A DNA stretch of 64,000 bases from Paramarasmius palmivorus. Taxonomy: Eukaryota > Basidiomycota > Agaricomycetes > Agaricales > Marasmiaceae. Positions within the stretch are counted from its first letter, which is position 1. Each line of letters begins with the position of its first letter. The notes under the pieces were generated by a model. It did not search any database. It was given only the letters and a program-made list of their open reading frames with translations, and was not told the origin of the DNA. The translations under genes and the position numbers were made by a program. This document shows, piece after piece, positions 34,621 through 48,242 of this stretch. Location: NCBI GenBank assembly GCA_037176845.1, contig JAYKXP010000008.1, positions 124,001 to 188,000 of the forward strand, read 5' to 3'.

Positions 34621-37488
34621 CTAGAAGACGTTGAGAACGAAAGCGAGATGAAAGATATAGAACAAGGAACACACCTTTAGAAAGAATTGAAGAAAGAACT
34701 CACTGCCTAGCGCAAGTGAGGGAGGACACGATGGTGGGTGAGAAAAGACCGAACGAATTTAGGTTATATACATATGCTATCATCGGAATCGGGTGCCATG
34801 ATGTCTTGTTGCGAATGGAGTACAAATGAAAAACTTGGGTCAGTGAATTCGTCCCCTTTCCTTGCCCTTGTTCTCCGTCTAATTCTATACTTCCCTTGTA
34901 CACACAAGCCTATCACAATATTATTTTTTCATTTTCACTTTCTTCCGCTACAAACTTTTTCGTTTCCTACAGCCCAAAAAAGTTTCGTGCCTTTCGCTAT
35001 AACGTCATATGCCATCGCGATCCAACCCACTCGCTAAAACTTGGCTGCTGTCCGGTTGTGATTCATTGTAGACTTCACGGACAGTGCCTTTCTCAGAGCG
35101 CGACGTGGAGACACTGAATGTTCTTCCTTCCAACTCGCCATTTTCCGGATCAGCAAATTGTCTCATTCCCACAAGACACTCACAAGGTCTATGTTTCCAA
35201 CTACTTCAGATCTGTGTTCACGACGGTTATTGCAATATTACTCAAAAACTCCAGCTCTCTGCACGTAACGACGCGTAAAGACGCGTCAATAATTCGTTCC
35301 TAGATATTCCTTTACAACCTCGTAGAGACGCACGTCTTCCCTTCTCCCCATCATTGATCGATCACCTCTATTGACAAGTACTTTACAGTGGCGCGTGAGC
35401 CTGGACTCGACGTGGATTGTTAGGTTCTAACCCTGCGCAGAGCGAACTAGATAAACCGAACGGCTAGCTAGCTTGACACAAAGTAGGAACAAAACCTCTA
35501 ACCAACTTGGAGCCTTTTCTCTGAAACCCGCACAACAGTGCGAGATATCGTCATAGCGAACAAGAACCCAAGTCCGCGGGTCACCGTCGCCGCTGTATAC
35601 CAATCAGGCGTAATTCAGGACTGGACGGGCACCGAAAAAAGCTTACCTGTTAGCTTAACGTCAACCGTCCTCATCCTACTCGAGGATCACCTCCAGATTG
35701 CAGGTCTTACGCTGACTCCTTCCTGACAGTCGCCAGTCGCCTCGACGGAAATTAGAGGGTTCTTTGACTGTCTAGGCGCCCAGGAGAACCAGCCGGACCG
35801 AAATCGAGTCTTCTGCTTTGCTTCTGCTCTCCCCGAAATTGAGGGCAGTGACAACGACGGTGTGCTCAGACTCGCGCTAGAAGTCGTGGAAGACCTAGTA
35901 CCTTTTTCTTCTCCGCACAAAGGCATCTAATCAGCGGGAAGGAAGAACCCGACGTTGACAACCGTCGTTTGGGACCCTTTTGAAAGGTGGAATGAAGGAA
36001 TAGTGAGGCCTTGTTTTTCGGATGCGTTATCCTGTAGAACCGTAACGTCGTCGTCACTCACGATCTCGCGCCTTTAGGCGCTAGTTTGGACGTTCTGAGA
36101 GGATGTAAGAATTTGGGGAAGACTTGGGAATCACATTACCAATCCAATAAACGCCGCTTTAGTGACATGAGGATTATTTTGGTCCTGGGTTTCTCCTTGG
36201 TGTTGAGCGGAGTTTCGCTGTCTTGAAATTAAGTATTTTATTGACAGGGTGAAACCGGGATCTCTTGCGCAGAGTTTTGAGCGTTTAGTGTATGTATTCG
36301 ATCTGTGGCGAGTCGTATTTGGTCATGAAAGAGCCACTTGGGGCTAGACACTCCGAGTCCATGTCGTCAAGCCGGTGAGCGTGAACAGATCGTACTCATT
36401 CCGGTGCGAAATATTCTGGAGATATGAGGTCTACGAAAGACATAGAAATTTTGTCAAATTGAAGTTGTAGAAGAATAGGAAATTGACCAACTGCTGACCT
36501 TCAAAACCCTACCGATCATCGTGTTGGTTGCTGAGCGCGTCCCGCAGAATGATACTTGTCGCTCTGGGATAAAAATACAATAAGCTGAAAGTTCAGGGGA
36601 GACATGATAGATAAAAGTCACCTCCCGAGACCATATGCTTTGTCGGATTGCAATGGAAGTTGCGGAACTTGCCTCGTATTTGGATGTTGATGGCGACATG
36701 CAAGAAAAATTTTACAGCTGGGATTCCACCTTTATTCTAGGAGGTGGTCATATGTGTCATGTTGATCCCTCGACGAGGTGCGAACACGAAGTATGTAGGA
36801 CTTTGCACTCCAGAAATCGCCGATACTGGCGGACGTCATCCCCACACTTGGCCACAGTGATCAATCAAGGTCGATTGTTCGTCAATCGGCGGGACGCTGA
36901 CAGAAAGCTGTTAGGACTTTGATATGATTTGATCATGATTTTTTGACGAGCCTTACTGTTCACTGTGTAGTACCTCCAAAACGAGGTGTCCTGATTCCTC
37001 TGGGTGTTGAACGGGTGTGTTTGTAAGCCACTGTGTGAAAAACCTCACGCGTAATTCCGATGTTCACCCAGCGTTCCTTGGCTTTTTTCCAAGAAGCTGA
37101 TGAGCTGTCAGTAAGGGTAAAAAAAATGGCAGTGCAAGCTGAATGTGATAACCTTTACGAGGGGTTTCGACGAGTAGCCTAGGAGAGCTCTGTTCTCTCT
37201 GTAACTTGTTTGAGGAATTGCCAGAAAGCAGTCAACGATCTCTGTCGTAGTGGAGCGGGGAAACATACCAACCGAACTCGGCTGCCTTGACAACGGGCGG
37301 CAACAATCGGCAATCATGACATATTGAGCAACTTGTTCACACGATGTAAGCATTCGACGGTCACAATTGTGACACGAGGCAATTCTTCTTGTCGACTCGA
37401 CGACGCCCGCCTGCAGTCTTCTCAGACTTTGTTCATTCTTTTTTCTCTGTCCTTTCTTTTAAACCTTTCCGGTCTTTTCAGCTTCGAT
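34621..37488. other. 2.9-kb region with no recognisable gene
   Basis: This is the longest empty stretch of the window. Open frames are short, and the best (a 95-codon plus-strand frame from 36635) overlaps a minus-strand frame of similar length; neither matches a known family. Pyrimidine-rich runs (about 34850-34980 and 37430-37470) look like promoter/5' leader tracts. TTTTTTCATTTTCACTTTC near 34925 is an example. It may hold a decayed gene, a non-coding transcript or a lineage-specific gene. Confidence 0.45.
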
Positions 37489-39094
37489 ATGAACCACAAC
37501 GTTGTGCGTGCTGCGGAATTGCACCGCAGAAAAATATTTGTCAAACGACAGGGTCTCGGTGATACTATTTGGAGGAGGACCCGACGAGAACGAGGAACCT
37601 ACAAGATCTACTCCTACTGGTCCAACTTCGACTCCTCCTGCAGGTGCTCCTGGCGCAGGCTCTGGTAGAGGTGCGATAATTGATTTAATAATTGATTCAT
37701 TTTTAATTGATTTCTTGCAGAGTCAAGTTCTACGTCGACAACGCCAACATCAACCAGGACAACACAAACTACTCCACCAGTAACAACTTCACGACCACTT
37801 GACAATCCCGTTGGAAATCTTCTTCCGCCGGCAACTACCTCACGTTCTACCTCGACGAGCTCCACTGAGAGGACTACTCGTACCACGTCTAGCTCCAGCT
37901 CTACCACCTCGTCATCTTCGTCTACTTCCCTGACCAGCTCTTCGAGCAGCATCAGGACCACCTCTTCTACCTCAGTATGTTGTCAAGCTGCAGATTTGTA
38001 CACTCAATTCACAGTTCTTCTAGTCAACTACCTCAACTCAGACCACACCCATGCCAACCTTGGTACCGACCCCAGCCCGAGGAACCATTACCCCGTACAC
38101 TCGATACCTCTTCTTTCGGTTCAGCAACTGGTTCAGGATCTGCTGCATCAGCTACAAGCTCCAACACCCCAACCGGTGCTACCTCAACAGCTGCGATCGT
38201 TGGTGGAGTAATCGGTGCTATTGTTGGTATTGCAGCTGTCTGTATTTTCGTTGCTTTCCTCATCGTAAGTTGATCATTACCTAGTATTCCTCATTTATTC
38301 ACCCGTGTTCTTTTCCAGCGTCGTCTCCGCAAAAGGCGTGATGAAGAAGATCACTTCTCAGCTGCTCAGTTCCGTCGCTCTGCAGCCTTGCTCGATGACG
38401 AGTTTGCAACGGATGGCCGAGCTGGACAAATCCAACGTGGTAACAGCATTGGTAGCAACCGTGGTGGTCTTGGTGCCGGTGGTGGCTATGGAACGTCTCT
38501 CCGTCCTCCGACCATGATTGAGAGGCACATGGCCAGCACGCCCGCTGCTCCTCCTGTTTCATACGGCTACGGTCAACAATATAATCAATATGGTCAATAT
38601 CCCGATTATGGCGATCAGCAACAGTACTCATTCCAGCCTGGCCAAGTCGTCACTCCGATGAACGATTCTATGGCGTATGGCGTGGCTGTCGGACAATCCG
38701 GTAGCCCTCCACCTCCCGGCCAATACTACGACGATCACAACACATACTTGAACAGACAACCAAGCGGTGGCACGCAGCATATGATAACTACACTGCTCAT
38801 GGCGCCTACGTCGACATGAACAGGATGCCTAGCCCACCAGCACATGTTACATCTCCCCCACCTGCCACAATCTCGCCTCCACCTGCCACAGCATCGCCTC
38901 CTCTCGCTGCTGCCCCTGCAACTACCGGTCATTATGAGGCTCAATCATCTGCCTTGGCCTCTGCTCAGGCCGCTGCCCAAGCTGGCAACAGCCAGCCTGT
39001 TCAAAGGGCACCAAGTGCTAACGCTGGTCAAAAGAGGCCAGACACCGTCGTCTCAACCATCTACAATCCAGACGACGCCTACGGTGGCATGTAA
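37489..39094 (+). CDS. Mucin-like single-pass membrane protein
   Basis: An N-terminal segment (MNHNVVRAAELHRRKIFVKR) is followed by a Thr/Pro/Ser region (TSTPPAGAPGAGSG). A long Ser/Thr-rich, mucin-like ectodomain comes next. A single helix (STAAIVGGVIGAIVGIAAV, then CIFVAFLI) leads to a basic stop-transfer RRLRKRRDEED. The cytosolic tail contains FSAAQFRRSAALL, a Gly-rich part, a Tyr/Gln-rich part (YGYGQQYNQYGQYPDYG) and a Pro/Ala-rich part, ending VVSTIYNPDDAYGGM. The plan resembles fungal surface sensors or receptors of the Mid2/WSC style, but without their Cys domains. Signalling is inference. Three one-base shifts are needed, near 37570, 38100 and 38780. Confidence 0.65.
37675..37715. 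repeat. TTGATT-repeat intron segment
   Basis: The 3' part of an intron of the mucin-like gene contains AATTGATT at 37678, a variant at 37689 and another copy at 37706, just before the TTGCAG acceptor. The copies may act as multiple branch-point-like or polypyrimidine elements, or may be a small AT expansion. Confidence 0.5.
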
Positions 39095-40109
39095 ACTGTT
39101 GCCAACATTACATGTGATCGCAAAGATTGAAGAAACTGTATCCTTTTAAACTATCTAAATCCTCTCTGTGTCAACATCACTGTTCCATTCTCGTGTTGAT
39201 GTTCTTCGAGATGTGTGTATTTTATCTTTTTCTGGTATCGAATACCGCGTCTCTTATCCTTATACTTATTGCTCGATTCCTATCCCATTCCTGTCCATAC
39301 TTCAATTCCCTCTTTCGCCGAGGTGGTCTGGTCCTGGGCAGACTGTCGAAACCTTCCTCACTCTCTTTACAACCTCCTTCCTTTTTCCGAATTTCGGGTC
39401 TCTTGGTATCCACCTATACCTATACGTGGTTTGTTCACGAACGTATATGCACACGCCTACCTTTAGTATATCCTCACGTACGTTACGCGCGATCTTGGCC
39501 ACTGTGCTTGTTTCTTGTTTGTGTTTATCGACAGCACCCATCCCTCTATGGTCAGGCCACCATCATACTCTTTTTTAAAAAACTTCATGTATTGTCGTAT
39601 TACCTTGTGATGATTATATACCCCGTTTATTTAAGTTTAATAGTTCGCCTGTGTATGCTTTCAAGTATCTGGATTTCGGAAAACAACATTTACTTGGAGG
39701 AGATCAGTGTTTCGAGAAGTCAGCGTCGTAGTTCGGCTGGTGTCCGTCGGTGCCACTAGTTAAAGCCTCTTGACACGATAGTAGTTGACAGTGGTCAAGC
39801 TGCTGTGACGGGTTACTGGGCGTCAATAGCGGAGCACGTGAATAGTACAGAAGTGGCGGATTAACTACTGCAAAGCGATCACCGATACATGCACAAGAGC
39901 AAGATGAAAAGGAACAGAAACGAAGAGATCCACAGAAGACTTTGACTGGCAAGTCATTAGCCTGCAGAACGCTGGGGGAGCTTGACTTTAGCTTACATTA
40001 TTTCCCGCTTCCGAAGATGGAACTTGGCAATGGTTCGACTTCTGCGATTAGCTACGTCTTCAAGGACATGAGTAAATGACTCTTGTTATACGAGACTATA
40101 GAGAATAAC
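39095..40109. other. 3' flank, pyrimidine-rich
   Basis: This follows the mucin-like gene. A 210-codon open frame (39127-39759) runs through a T/C-rich tract and codes mostly Leu, Ser, Phe and Tyr, as expected of UTR composition rather than a protein. I call no gene here. Confidence 0.5.
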
Positions 40110-40310
40110 TTACGGGTTAGATTGCTTACAGACCGAGCATTCATCAGGCGGTGAAGCGCCACACTTCTCGCAGTTTTCGTTCCACATCTGCACCCATTGG
40201 CATGATCCTTCGTGAACCCATTGATGTTTCTTGCAATGGCCGACGCGAGATTGAGATTTGGTCTTTTTGGTGCATTTGGGGCAGTGGTGTTTACTGGGGT
40301 AAGGAGGCAT
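40110..40310 (-). CDS. Small cysteine-knuckle (probable zinc-binding) protein
   Basis: The 66-residue frame from 40310 begins MPPYPSKHHCPKCTKK and contains three CxxC pairs (CPKC, CEKC, CSVC) plus HCKKHQWVH and a single Cys in EGSCQW. Four ligand pairs could bind two zinc ions. A short intron is possible at the very end; both readings give ..QSNP and a stop. It is not a family I can name. It may be an RNA- or protein-binding knuckle, or a fragment of a larger zinc protein. Confidence 0.55.
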   Translation of the reverse strand: MPPYPSKHHCPKCTKKTKSQSRVGHCKKHQWVHEGSCQWVQMWNENCEKCGASPPDECSVCKQSNP

Positions 40311-40690
40311 GATGTTTCTTGGGAAGGATAACAAGCCACGTTGGAACTTGAGAGATTATATCTCGATACTAGCTAAGCAGGTGACTGCAGCGGCGGCTGG
40401 GATGATGCACATAGCATGTACTACAGGGCAAGATATCTGTAGATCAAAGCGCCTGACCAAATAATAACGTAGCTGGTTCAGTGAATGAATTAGTACTACA
40501 ACTGGCTGCCCAGGACTACGTAGCTGTTTCAGTGAAACGAGGACCAAAATTGTATTCTGTAGACAGGAAGAACGTTACATAAAGTTCTGGGCAGCTAGTT
40601 GTAGCACTAATCCATCTGTCAGATCCTGTCAGCGCTCAAACTTGAACTCGAGAAATTGGAGAGAAACGTACCAGCTGACAGAATACATCT
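40311..40690. other. Short intergenic region
   Basis: Two near-identical words, ACTACGTAGCTGTTTCAGTGAA near 40514-40535 and the related AACGTAGCTGGTTCAGTGAA near 40465-40484, form an imperfect direct repeat. It may be part of the promoter of the leftward small Cys gene. No gene is seen. Confidence 0.45.
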
Positions 40691-41890
40691 TTAGGTTTTC
40701 TGGTCGTCCCAAACTGGAGGGTCAGGTGTCCAGTCAATTCGACCAGTGTACGGTTTGCCTGTCCCCTTCTGCTCCTCGCTGAGATACCCCTCAATGATGC
40801 TTTCAACCATTTTAGTGTCCACGTAGTCAAACCCCGTCATGAATATTTCGCGAAACCGGTTTAGTGTCGAGGATTTCTCATGCGGAAACCAGTCTCGTAT
40901 GTATGTACCCGCCCCAATGCGAGAGTCTGCAGCGGCAAGCATGCGAATGAAGTGGGCTCGGAGGATGGCATTTCTGGCGTAGAATTCCTTGGACCAGTGC
41001 ACGTCTTGTATGAAGATGGGGTACTCGATGAGGAAATAGAGAGGCCCTGTGAAGGAATTCTCCCAGTCGATTACTCCGGAAAGCGTAGGGGGACTGTCGC
41101 CAGATTGAGAGGGGATGTAGAGGATATTTTGCGCGTCAAAGTCTCCGTGGATGAGACGAAAGGGAGGTTGGAGGTAAGGTCGGCGAGCATGAGTGGAGCA
41201 ATAGGCGTGAAGAATGTCGAGTACATTCTTTAGCTGATTTGAAAGCTGTTCAGTAGGCTCCAATTGCTTGCCCATACGTTCTACGAAAGCGTCGAGGTAC
41301 TTTTCAGAGGAAGAGTACACATCGTCCGCTGTAAGAACAGAGGAATGAATAGGGCCCATGTCTCCATTCTCGGACATGAGAGCCCCGATGCGATCAAATT
41401 TCAGTGCCGCAAGTTGAGTGAGGATGTCGGCTATATCGGTGAGAACGCTTTTCTGGTGCTCTATTGAAAGCTCATCCCAGATATCGTACAAATGAGCGCC
41501 TGGCATACGTTCCATGATGACATATTGCATCCCTACAGGATTATCAGTGGTTGTCTCAACGACATACACGGTAGGGATGGGTATTCTCGTGCGTTGTTTC
41601 ACATATCGCATCGTAGCCACCTCGCTCTCCAGTTTCCGAATATCCTCTTGCGTGCGTGAGAGCCTAGCGACAAGACGAAGCTCGCTAGAGGTTTTGGCCA
41701 CGTATATTTCGTGAGACAATCCTCGAGTGAGTCGCCGCCAGCCTGGTGATACGATCTGCTGGTGTAACTGAGATGTGGCTGCTTCGGTGAGGGCTTCTAG
41801 ATTGGGATGAAGTTCAGGGTATTCATCAGAATCATATTCTTCGGAATCGTACTTGTCCGAATCAAATTCAGGATTGTCAGAGTTTGACAT
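40691..41890 (-). CDS. Aminoglycoside-phosphotransferase-fold kinase
   Basis: This is an intronless 399-codon frame. An acidic N-terminus of Ser/Asp/Tyr repeats (SDKYDSEEYDSDEYPE) precedes a kinase-like fold of the APH/choline-kinase superfamily. The segments VARLSRTQEDIRKLESEV, QYVIMERMPGAHLYD and the catalytic HGDFDAQNIL (Brenner motif) are seen. The metal-binding GVIDWENSFTGP follows. It does not look like an antibiotic-resistance gene; many mushrooms carry expanded sets of such kinases with unknown small-molecule substrates. The complete uninterrupted frame stands out among its intron-rich neighbours. Confidence 0.85.
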   Translation of the reverse strand: MSNSDNPEFDSDKYDSEEYDSDEYPELHPNLEALTEAATSQLHQQIVSPGWRRLTRGLSHEIYVAKTSSELRLVARLSRTQEDIRKLESEVATMRYVKQRTRIPIPTVYVVETTTDNPVGMQYVIMERMPGAHLYDIWDELSIEHQKSVLTDIADILTQLAALKFDRIGALMSENGDMGPIHSSVLTADDVYSSSEKYLDAFVERMGKQLEPTEQLSNQLKNVLDILHAYCSTHARRPYLQPPFRLIHGDFDAQNILYIPSQSGDSPPTLSGVIDWENSFTGPLYFLIEYPIFIQDVHWSKEFYARNAILRAHFIRMLAAADSRIGAGTYIRDWFPHEKSSTLNRFREIFMTGFDYVDTKMVESIIEGYLSEEQKGTGKPYTGRIDWTPDPPVWDDQKT

Positions 41891-42295
41891 GGTAGTGGTT
41901 TGGTCTTGAAAGTAGCGTTACTTGAAGTCACGCTGTTGTGTCACAGCATGGCCTGGCATGGCGGGCCGAAGACAGTGCCATCGCCGCTCCCGGCGATCCG
42001 ACTGGACAAATCGTTCGAAAATCCACGAAAATCTCCATTCTCATTAACAGTGGCACTGTTAACGTTCTCGCTTCTCTCTCGCGATATCTGGACCTGTTTG
42101 TTTTTTTTTCTGGACATAGGTACGCGCTCGAGAGGTCGACCGACTTGTGGCGGAGGTCCCCGCGGGATAGCATATGGTTTGCAAGTCTTGGTTTATCTTA
42201 TCTCGTTGACATTCCTCGGCTCTTGGGTCGGGGTGAACATTCTCCGACACGCGCTTTCCTCCTGCTCCTCACACTCTCCAGTACTCTGAATGACC
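41891..42295. other. Divergent promoter region (APH-fold kinase / guanine deaminase)
   Basis: The two start codons are about 400 bp apart on opposite strands. Pyrimidine-rich stretches near 42095-42120 and 42240-42285 lie upstream of guanine deaminase. Open frames in this stretch do not look like genes. Confidence 0.5.
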
Positions 42296-44026
42296 ATGCA
42301 AGTATTCTACGGCTCGGTTGTAAATCCAGAGAGCTTGACCTCTTATAAAGCGAGCCCAAATTGCCTTGTAGCAGTCAATGCACAAGGGAACGTGGAATGG
42401 ATTGTTCATGATGTACAAGACTCGATGGTTCAGGAGACTATGCTACAGAACGGATGCCTAGACGACGTGGAGGTGGTTGTTTTGAAAAATGGGCAGTTCA
42501 TCATACCAGGATTCGTTGATACACATACGGTGAGTGCTAGCACGTGTTTGGGCTGAATGTTAATGCTAATTTCTTGGGATTGAGTAGCATGCACCACAGC
42601 TGCCTAATATTGGAACGTACGTCGCCTTGATGGAATGGAAGCATGAAGATTGACACTAAAGCGCCCGAAGAGGATACCAGTATGAACTTCTGGTCTGGTT
42701 AGAGAAGATCACCTTCCCAATGGAAGTCAAGTTTGCAGACGTGGATCTAGCGAATAGAGCGTATCATGCTGTTGTTAGGCGGATAATAGATGCAGGGGTA
42801 AGTGGATTCCAAAGGAGTTTGAACAACCTTCCGAACTCAGGATGTTGAACTAGACTACTACGTGCTGCTACTACGGCTCTCAGCATCTCGGCGCCACGAA
42901 AGTGCTGGCAGATATTGTACATTCTCTCGGTAGGTGAGCTAGGTCTCTACGCTGAGAGTCCTGAAATTTAATCCAGTCCTCAATTGACAGGCCAACGTGC
43001 ATTTGTAGGGGTGCGTAGTACCATCTTCGTGTCAACTAAAGCTCTAAACTCCCAATAGAAATGCAACATGGACAGGAATAGTGCTCCCAACTATACAGAA
43101 GCATCTGCAGATTCTTCTATTCAAGATACCCAAGCTCTCATCGCACACATAGAGGCTTTGCCCCGGACCAATTCCGACATCCCGCTCGTCCTTCCGATCT
43201 TAACACCCCGTTTCGCTATCTCATGCACTGCCCCGCTTCTGTCGGGCTTGGGTGACCTGGCGCGCTCTAAACCCTCTGTACGGATCCAGACGCACATCTC
43301 GGAGAACAAGTTAGAGATACAGTTCACTAAAGAGCTTTTCCCCGATAGCCAGTCATACGCGGCGGTATATGATTCATTTGGTTTATTGAGAGGGAATACG
43401 ATTTTGGCGCATGCGTGTCATCTGGAAGAGGATGAGATGGCATTGATAAAGGAGAGGAATGCAGGGATCAGCCACTGTCCAACGAGTAACTTCCATCTGA
43501 ATAGTGGAGTGGCTCCAGTGGGTGAATTTTTGGATCGCGGTATCAAGGTAAGCACCTTCTGATTCATGTGTATGACGCCTTTCCTTATCGTTCATGATTC
43601 AGGTGGGCTTAGGCACAGATTGCTCCGGAGGATACTCGCCTTCCATGCTAAATGCTATCCGAAATGCCAGTATCGCGTCCAAAGTGAAAGCCATGCAGGC
43701 TAGTGGAAACAACGAAAGGTGCTGGTTACAAAGACCAGCAACTCTCCTTACAAGCCTTGCTATACCTCGCTACCCTCGGTGGTGCACGAGTCTGTGACTT
43801 GGAAGACCAAATAGGTTCTTTCGCACCTGGCAAGTCCTTTGATGCGCTTGTGGTCGATGTACGGAACAGTGCTGGCAATCCTGCGCTTTGGGGTGTTGAT
43901 TCCGAGCCGGCCAACACGGACTCTGGTCTCGACGGGATGCTGGAACGGTTTTTCTTCTGCGGAGATGATAGGAATATTTCTTCGGTATATGTTCAGGGAA
44001 GACTTATTGGCGGAACTAGTCGCTAG
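42296..44026 (+). CDS. GUD1: Guanine deaminase
   Basis: This amidohydrolase converts guanine to xanthine plus ammonia, feeding purine salvage or degradation. Exons give FIIPGFVDTHT joined to HAPQLPNIGTGYQYELL, so the metal-binding HxH spans an intron. ITFPMEV, then PILTPRFAISCT, RIQTHISEN (metal-binding His), HCPTSNFHLNSG and LGTDCSGGYSPSML (metal Asp) follow in order. The end reads PGKSFDALVVDV to GTSR. A one-base frame change occurs near 43700 (SKVKAMQAS/METTKGAGYK). A second Met at 42290 is in frame. Confidence 0.92.
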
Positions 44027-44113
44027 ATGATGGTAATTGGTTCAGATAGATTACAGCAATATATTACATTGTTTCTTCATACAGGGTCTCTTGATAGCGT
44101 TTCATGACAGCAT

Positions 44114-45619
44114 CTAGGGCTCGTCCTCGCCGTCAACAAAGTCCCACTTGAAACAATCCTGTATGGCAATCAGAGATTATCGTTTCGAAAAGATGGTTAC
44201 TCACGACACAATCTTCCTCCTCAACCGTGCCTCGGGAACATCTCTACCTTCCTCCCACTCGACATCCTCAGCTTCTAAGACCCTGTGGATAACATCTTTG
44301 ATGATATGCGTCCTCACATCAACGTACCATCCCAATATTCCAACAGTATCGTATACAATGGATTTGCCTAGATGACACCGCGTCTCTAATGCGTAACCTG
44401 CCTGAGCGCAGGCTGAAGCGAAACCAGTGCATACGCCCTGTGGAATGGGGTCTGCAGTGTGGTAGACATGGGTGACAGGAAGAATGGACGATGAGTTGGC
44501 GAGCCGTGGTGGCAAAGGAAGATGAAGCCTTTCTGCAGCTAGACGTTCGCCAGGTGACTCAAAGGCAACTGCAGGAAGACCGAAGGTAGAACCAAGTAAG
44601 CTGGCGAGGGCGCCTCCGAGTGAATGCCCGACTAGCCTGCATAGACGTTAGCCCTAGCCAGCGATAATTATCCGGACTACTCACCAGATATCTGAGTTTG
44701 GATACAGCATCATCAAATCGTTTATCAGGCCCTGTAAATGAGTGATTAAACACTAATGCACAGTAGCATTATTCAATCACTCACAACACCGACTGAGTAG
44801 AACAAGCTGTCTTCGACCAACGCCTTTGTTAGACAAGTATTGCCGCAACGCCAATGGCGCTGGTAACAGTCGCAAACGGTATGGAATATCCATGTGAAAT
44901 CTACCCGAGCGCAACAGCATGAAAAAAGACTAGAGAGAAGCTGTAGCAATATGGTTCGCCATCATAGGTGAAACTGGGCTCACAGATTGTCATTAAGTTT
45001 ATCCTTCCAAGATGTTGGTCCTTGTAGTGTAGTGCCCTTGATAGAGAGTATTACAGTCGAGTTGTCGGACGAGAGAAAAACATGTCCACGGAATCCATCT
45101 TCCGAATCTTCCCAGCCAAATGGAAAGCTCTTGACGAGGTGAGCAAAGTTAAAGTCGCATGGTCCGGCGACATACCGTATTCCAAACTTCATCTAAATCG
45201 TACCAATTAGTGCGCCCAGGCAAAGCGTATGCATTCCCAGCCATCCTGCTCAACATTCAGTTCCTTGTCCCACAATTATCGAGAACTACACACCTTCCTA
45301 ACTGTACTAGGGTATGCCTATCCTCAATGTCCGGACCTAGCACGTCAACAGCATTCCATTCTAATGCCTCATTCTCTTCATAAAGTAGCGACCTCTGTCG
45401 AGCCTGTTCAACAACGTCGATTGACCTGGGACGATAAACGGTTGTAGGTCGGGCTTTCAGTGTCGGAGTTGCAGCAAGATGAGATAGCGATGTCGATGAT
45501 TCGTCAGGTAGTCGTCCGATATCATGGTGGTAAGGAAATTGCAAGGAAGTTTGTTTGTAAATTGCGCCAGAGACTAGGCATGGTGTCAAGAGTGCAGCAA
45601 AGACAGACAAGGCGACCAT
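44114..45619 (-). CDS. ATG15: Atg15-type vacuolar phospholipase
   Basis: Atg15 breaks down autophagic bodies and multivesicular vesicles in the vacuole. The N-terminus [20 protein letters not shown] is a signal anchor. Downstream, [12 protein letters not shown] and then the lipase elbow [19 protein letters not shown] (catalytic Ser) followed by [11 protein letters not shown] are family hallmarks. [34 protein letters not shown] and the end [13 protein letters not shown] also match Atg15. Introns are small and frequent. The N-terminal exon (to [10 protein letters not shown]) is long and variable, as in other fungi. Confidence 0.92.
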
Positions 45620-45874
45620 TGCTATGAGAACATTGGACTGCAGACTGAGGCGGATTTATCAAATGTTGCCGAGACCAGCTCTCTCCCCATCTACCGCGGT
45701 CATCCCCAAATTCAGGTGTCTCTTCTCCCCTTCCTCGGACCTCGACACGAATACCTTTCTTTGGTTTCTCACCGTGAAGCTGGCGGAGAAATAAGAGGGT
45801 TACTGATTGCAGTGTACGTGAAGCAAAATATTCTATTTTATACAGGGTTCTAAATCATTAGCAATCCCAAGACA

Positions 45875-47925
<2,051 letters not shown>

Positions 47926-48242
47926 ATCGATAGTTGAAGGAACACTCCGTTATGTAAGTTTCCACCTTCCTTTTCTATGGACGATGAACTCAGGCAGACC
48001 ATGCAGAGAATGCTTTCGGCCAGCATCCGGCCACAGGGTGCGAACTCCGTTACAGGGTTACGTACATCGGACCGCTGACAGGTCTCATGAGCACTGTCAG
48101 AACAGTTAGCCGCGTTTGCTTGCGTTTGTTGAATTCAATCGGCCTAAGATATCCTTGTTACGGGAAGTATGTTTATATCGAGGGGCATTAGCGAACGATT
48201 TAAGAGCAGAAGTGTGCGGTCGTGGCGATTCGTCTCCCCACG

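Noticed and set aside
37614..37961. 115-codon minus-strand Val/Glu-rich frame
   Set aside because: It is the shadow of the Thr/Ser-rich mucin region on the opposite strand.
39127..39759. 210-codon plus-strand open frame after the mucin-like gene
   Set aside because: It runs through a T/C-rich 3' flank, and its Leu/Ser/Phe/Tyr-heavy composition follows from that base bias. No domain is visible.
40691..41890. Antibiotic-resistance gene
   Set aside because: The APH fold is shared by many fungal kinases with unknown substrates, and nothing here indicates aminoglycoside resistance or a mobile element.
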